NCBI GenBank assembly: GCA_045603745.1 | Contig: JAZUMQ010000020.1 | Location: 1 to 39,754 of the forward strand | DNA length: 39,754 nucleotides | Direction of reading: 5' to 3' | DNA from: RGIG995 sp045603745 | Lineage (GTDB): Bacteria; Bacillota; Clostridia; Oscillospirales; UBA644 | In this document: positions 39,675 through 39,754 of the stretch, piece by piece | How positions within the stretch are numbered: the stretch's first letter is position 1 | Layout: every line of letters begins with the position of its first letter | Program-made: the position numbers and the translations under genes | The notes under the pieces: generated by a model | Told to the model about the DNA's origin: nothing | Seen by the model: the letters and a program-made list of their open reading frames with translations, nothing else | Database searches by the model: none

Positions 39675-39754
39675 GTTAAGAATTGGAAAACGTGAATAAA
39701 AAACGTTGTATATTGCCCGGAAACCGGGGGCTTTGCCTTCCAGATTGCCAGCTT
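39672..39754 (-). CDS. Possible 3' end of a gene cut by the window edge
   Basis: One minus frame stays open from the edge and ends EGKAPGFRAIYNVFYSRFPILN-stop, just before the paired terminator hairpins. Only 26 residues are visible, and the other two frames are also open for 26-38 codons. I do not recognise it. Confidence 0.3.
   Translation of the reverse strand, partial: AGNLEGKAPGFRAIYNVFYSRFPILN

Overview
The window is the replication-origin region of a low-to-mid GC Clostridia-type (Bacillota) chromosome. The evidence is the classic order jag-yidC-yidD-rnpA-rpmH / dnaA-dnaN-recF-remB-gyrB-gyrA, two perfect parS sites around parA, consensus sigma-A promoters, and a SCIFF ribosomal peptide with its radical SAM maturase, which is a clostridial hallmark. 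A species cannot be named from the sequence alone; an uncultured gut-type clostridium would fit.

Layout. Bases 1-443 hold only repeats and the jag terminator. Bases 444-3319 (minus) are jag, yidC, yidD, rnpA and rpmH, diverging from dnaA. Bases 3581-10683 (plus) are dnaA, oriC (DnaA boxes plus a DnaA-trio-like tract), dnaN, recF, a remB-like gene, a DUF559 nuclease-like gene and gyrB; gyrA, glyS and prfB follow to 16082. A fic-like gene bracketed by two near-identical palindromes lies at 16348-17286. From 17487 to 30398 the genes are on the minus strand: an enoate-reductase-like flavoenzyme, a candidate structured RNA (about 19661-20004), a PLP decarboxylase overlapping scfB, a second DUF559 gene inside a repeat cluster, scfA, a dnaC-like/dnaD/smpB cluster, and icd-membrane protein-acn (citrate to 2-oxoglutarate). 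From 30715 most genes are on the plus strand: a GH42-like lipoprotein, parA-parB-serS, cca and a SulP transporter lacking STAS. A small membrane protein and an XRE regulator are on the minus strand.

The striking part is the intergenic DNA. Four small palindromic repeat families recur. Family A is a pyrimidine/purine hairpin with loop AGGA plus a GC palindrome, usually in inverted pairs between genes. Family B is a ~58-nt structured hairpin in six copies with clear compensatory base changes; copies lie inside repeats of families A, C and D. Family C has GGGGA/CACCGC palindromes and sits directly after the stop codon of both DUF559 genes. Family D is a GAGTGAAGA-type array. The best candidate for something undescribed is this nested palindrome system, possibly mobilised or maintained by the DUF559 proteins (inference). 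One cluster splits scfA from scfB, and a family B copy sits exactly between the prfB stop codon and a diverged duplicate of the prfB 3' end.
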